A stretch of DNA of 64,000 nucleotides from Lacrimispora saccharolytica (GTDB taxonomy: Bacteria; Bacillota; Clostridia; Lachnospirales; Lachnospiraceae): assembly GCA_016899975.1 (NCBI GenBank), contig JACJJN010000007.1, positions 55,510 to 119,509 of the forward strand, in the 5' to 3' direction. Below the pieces are notes generated by a model that did no database searches, had not been told where the DNA came from, and saw only the letters and a list, made by a program, of their open reading frames with translations. Both the position numbers and the translations under genes were made by a program. Every line of letters starts with the position of its first letter. Position 1 is the stretch's first letter. Of the stretch, positions 61,821 to 64,000 are shown piece by piece.

Positions 61821-63176
61821 ATGAAAAAATCATACGAAATCGACATGTGCAACGGTCCGCTGCTTGGAAAGCTGTTAATCTTTGCACTGCCGCTGATGCT
61901 GTCCGGAATCCTTCAGCTGCTGTTCAACGCAGCTGATATTATTGTGGTAGGGCGTTTCACCGGAAGCCATGCTCTGGCGGCTGTCGGCTCAACATCTTCA
62001 CTGATCAATCTGCTGGTAAATCTGTTTATCGGATTTTCCATCGGAGCAAATGTTCTGACTGCCCAGTATTACGGTGCAAAAGATCAAAAAAATATTCATC
62101 AGACCATACATACCTCCATTTTGATCAGTCTGATCGGAGGAATCATTTTGATTGCTGTCGGCGTACTGCTTGCCCGACCGCTGCTGGAACTCATGGCTAC
62201 ACCGGAAGACGTGCTCGATCAGGCGACACTTTATATGAAAATTTATTTCTGTGGAATGCCGGCGACTATGGTTTATAATTTCGGAGCCGCCATCCTGCGT
62301 GCCATCGGCGATACACGGCGTCCCCTGTATTTTTTGTTCACCGCCGGGGTATTGAACGTTTTTCTGAACCTTTTCTTCGTAATCGTATTTCATATGGGAG
62401 TAGCCGGAGTTGCTCTTGCCACCATTATTTCACAGACACTCTCCGCAATTCTGGTTGTGCGATGCCTGACGAACCTGGATGGAATCTGCCGGCTGTATCT
62501 GAAGCAGCTGAAAATCTATCCGGAAAAGCTGCTGCGGATCGTTCAGATCGGTCTTCCTGCCGGACTGCAGGGCGCTGTGTTTTCTATCTCCAACGTATTG
62601 ATCCAGTCCTCCGTCAATTCCTTCGGTTCCATTGCAATGGCAGGAAACACGGCGGCATCCAACCTGGAAGGGTTCGTCTATACGTCAATGAACGCGGTAT
62701 ATCAGACTGCTTTAAGCTTTACCAGCCAGAATATTGGTGCCGGCAAATATCAGCGAATCGGTATGATTCTTCGGCGCTGCGTGGCTCTCGTAACCATCAT
62801 TGGACTGGCTCTCGGCGGACTTGTTGTTCTGTTTCATCAGCCTCTGCTCAGCATCTATTCCACAGACCCTGAGGTAATCTCCTATGGAACGGTTCGTCTG
62901 TTTATCATCTGTCTGCCATATTTTCTCTGCGGAATCATGGATACACTGGTGGGCATGCTCCGCGGTATGAATTATTCCATTCTACCGATGATCGCCTCCA
63001 TTGTCGGTGTCTGCGGCCTGCGTATCGTTTGGATCTTTACCGTATTCCGCTGGAATCATACGCTGTTCACGCTGTACATCTCTTATCCCATCACCTGGGC
63101 ACTGACTGCCTGCGTTCATTTTGGCTGTTATCTCTGGGTACGGAAAAGGATCTCCAAACGTGCAGGCGCAGCTTAA
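61821..63176 (+). CDS. MATE-family efflux transporter
   Basis: 451 residues, twelve helices in two six-helix halves (first half begins PLLGKLLIFALPLMLSGILQ; second IGLPAGLQGAVFSISN). Sodium- or proton-driven export of cationic compounds; DinF/NorM-like branch common in Clostridia. AGGGGGA precedes the ATG and a good promoter lies upstream. Followed by a strong terminator. Substrate not evident. Confidence 0.93.
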   Translation: MKKSYEIDMCNGPLLGKLLIFALPLMLSGILQLLFNAADIIVVGRFTGSHALAAVGSTSSLINLLVNLFIGFSIGANVLTAQYYGAKDQKNIHQTIHTSILISLIGGIILIAVGVLLARPLLELMATPEDVLDQATLYMKIYFCGMPATMVYNFGAAILRAIGDTRRPLYFLFTAGVLNVFLNLFFVIVFHMGVAGVALATIISQTLSAILVVRCLTNLDGICRLYLKQLKIYPEKLLRIVQIGLPAGLQGAVFSISNVLIQSSVNSFGSIAMAGNTAASNLEGFVYTSMNAVYQTALSFTSQNIGAGKYQRIGMILRRCVALVTIIGLALGGLVVLFHQPLLSIYSTDPEVISYGTVRLFIICLPYFLCGIMDTLVGMLRGMNYSILPMIASIVGVCGLRIVWIFTVFRWNHTLFTLYISYPITWALTACVHFGCYLWVRKRISKRAGAA

Positions 63177-63201
63177 ATTCCTTTTATAACCCAAATCGCA
63201 A

Positions 63202-63253
63202 AGAGGGAGCCGCTCAATCATTCTGATATGACGATTGAGTGGCTCCCTCTTAC
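63202..63253 (+). terminator. Terminator after the MATE gene
   Basis: AGAGGGAGCC-CTCAATC pairs with GATTGAG-GGCTCCCTCT around a 12-base loop, then T-rich sequence. Confidence 0.88.
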
Positions 63254-63418
63254 TGTGCAGACGTGACTGCACTGCTATTTGGGAACAAAAAAATCCAGAA
63301 ATCTTCAAAATCAAGCGTGTAAAAAATCTTTTACATGAATTTTCTCTTTTGTAAAAGACATTTGATAGACAGACATACAGCATTTTTGTAAACTCATAAG
63401 TGAAGGAGGACACATCCA

Positions 63419-63647
63419 ATGATGATAGCAGAGAAAATTAAAAACGCTCGTATACAAAAGGGATATACACAAGAACAGGTAGCAGAGAAGCTTCTGGTTT
63501 CCAGACAGACTGTCTCCAATTGGGAAAATGGAAAAATTTGAAGGGAATCCATTGATTGATTTTATGAACGGAGCATTACCCTGGGTTCTTCTTGGTTTGA
63601 TGCTTTTATTAGCTATTTTATATCTTAATAAAGAAGAAAAGACATAA
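63419..63647 (+). pseudogene. Remnant of an XRE regulator joined to a membrane tail
   Basis: After AAGGAGG an ATG opens a complete-looking XRE helix-turn-helix (EKIKNARIQKGYTQEQVAEK, LLVSRQTVSNWENGK) that stops after 40 residues at 63541. Only 22 bases later a 27-residue frame (63564-63647) encodes one membrane helix (LPWVLLGLMLLLAILYL) with a KEEKT end. In intact relatives an N-terminal HTH is followed by a membrane domain, so an internal deletion with frameshift is the simplest reading. Confidence 0.65.
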
Positions 63648-63683
63648 AGAATGACCAACTGAAATTATGTATATCGCCCGCGA

Positions 63684-63726
63684 GAATAAAAAACGCCGGA
63701 AGCTTTGAAAACTCAAGGCTTCCGGC
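63684..63726 (-). terminator. Terminator after the rRNA/tRNA-Trp unit
   Basis: On the minus strand GCCGGAAGC pairs with GCTTCCGGC around a 13-base loop, followed by GTTTTTTATT. It ends the rRNA-tRNA transcript. Confidence 0.92.
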
Positions 63727-63737
63727 ACATCCAACAA

Positions 63738-63808
63738 CAGGGGATGAGAGAATCGAACTCCCGCTAAAAGTTTTGGAGACTTCTGTCATACCATTTGACC
63801 AATCCCCT
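63738..63808 (-). tRNA. tRNA-Trp (anticodon CCA)
   Basis: 71 bases. Acceptor AGGGGAT/ATCCCCT, D-arm with AAATGGTAT, anticodon loop CTCCAAA (CCA), and T-arm with TTCGATT. It lies about 120 bases downstream of a 23S rRNA gene and before a terminator, so it is part of the rRNA operon. Confidence 0.92.
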
Positions 63809-63927
63809 ACATTTGATATATCGTTTCGATATACCTTCAAAACCGCATACACATTTTGTACATCTGCTATCATACCACACTTTCTTTCGGAACACAAGAC
63901 CTGGCAGTACTTTTTTCCTGCCCTCTT

Positions 63928-64000
63928 GGTCAAGCCCTCGACCGATTAGTAACAGTCAGCTCCACACATTGCTGTGCTTCCACCTCTGCCCTATCTACCT
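63928..64000 (-). rRNA. 23S rRNA, 3' end (partial)
   Basis: The minus strand reads GGTAGATAGGGCAGAGG..., then GAGCTGACTGTTACTAATCG and GTCGAGGGCTTGACC, which is the conserved last stretch of 23S rRNA. The rest lies beyond the window. The boundary near 63928 is set by the conserved ending. No 5S rRNA follows within the 120 bases before tRNA-Trp. Confidence 0.9.

Noticed and set aside
63809..63927. 5S rRNA between 23S and tRNA-Trp
   Set aside because: The interval is too short and too AT-rich, and none of the conserved 5S blocks is present.

Overview
The window looks like a chromosomal segment of an anaerobic gut firmicute of the family Lachnospiraceae (Blautia / Ruminococcus / Mediterraneibacter type). 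The evidence is the sporulation sigma factor SigH in the classical cysE-cysS-mrnC-rlmB-sigH order, a T-box leader, strong AGGAGG ribosome sites, DUF5688 and DUF6062 proteins, ABC sugar importers without their own ATPase, and many small palindromic repeats. This is inference from gene content; no search was run.

Layout. 1-6.4 kb: the end of htpG, an lrgAB operon with an acetyltransferase, a VanY-type carboxypeptidase, two tandem cytidylate-kinase-like paralogues and a CrcB fluoride channel. 6.4-10.9 kb: a ketodeoxygluconate module with an IclR regulator divergent from a KDPG aldolase-VOC fusion and two PfkB sugar kinases. 10.9-17.6 kb: small unknown proteins, an HAD phosphatase, a MocR regulator lacking its PLP lysine, glutaminyl-tRNA synthetase and a broken surface protein. 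17.7-22.6 kb: a mannoside unit (GH38 mannosidase and AGE-family isomerase) behind a long, repeat-filled leader. 22.7-26.5 kb: tRNA-Thr and a heterodimeric ABC exporter. 26.6-27.5 kb: a gene-free stretch with two related 260-bp palindromes. 27.6-32.1 kb: an AraC regulator and a decaying two-component/ABC-2 cluster. 32.1-36.5 kb: the T-box-controlled cysteine/RNA-processing/sigH operon. 36.6-43.1 kb: DUF6062, metA, ligA, rluF, a membrane protein, tRNA-Arg and DUF5688. 43.5-47.8 kb: a sugar ABC importer with an AraC regulator. 47.9-58.9 kb: Ca-type P-ATPase, ispF, a glycerol-1-phosphate dehydrogenase family enzyme, a glycosyltransferase, mutY, an HAD phosphatase, an L,D-transpeptidase and a two-part threonine/serine exporter. 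59-64 kb: asparaginase, an alkylation-repair pair, a MATE pump, a broken XRE regulator, tRNA-Trp and the 3' end of a 23S rRNA.

From 17.7 kb to 61.4 kb nearly everything is on the minus strand. The strongest non-gene signal is the pair of palindromes at 26658-26920 and 27248-27504. Their stems differ in sequence but each stays self-complementary, while an internal bulge and the apical loop are shared. Several other palindromic repeat families recur across the window, and one of them supplies the last residues and stop codon of the AGE-family enzyme. No transposase, phage gene or CRISPR array was seen.
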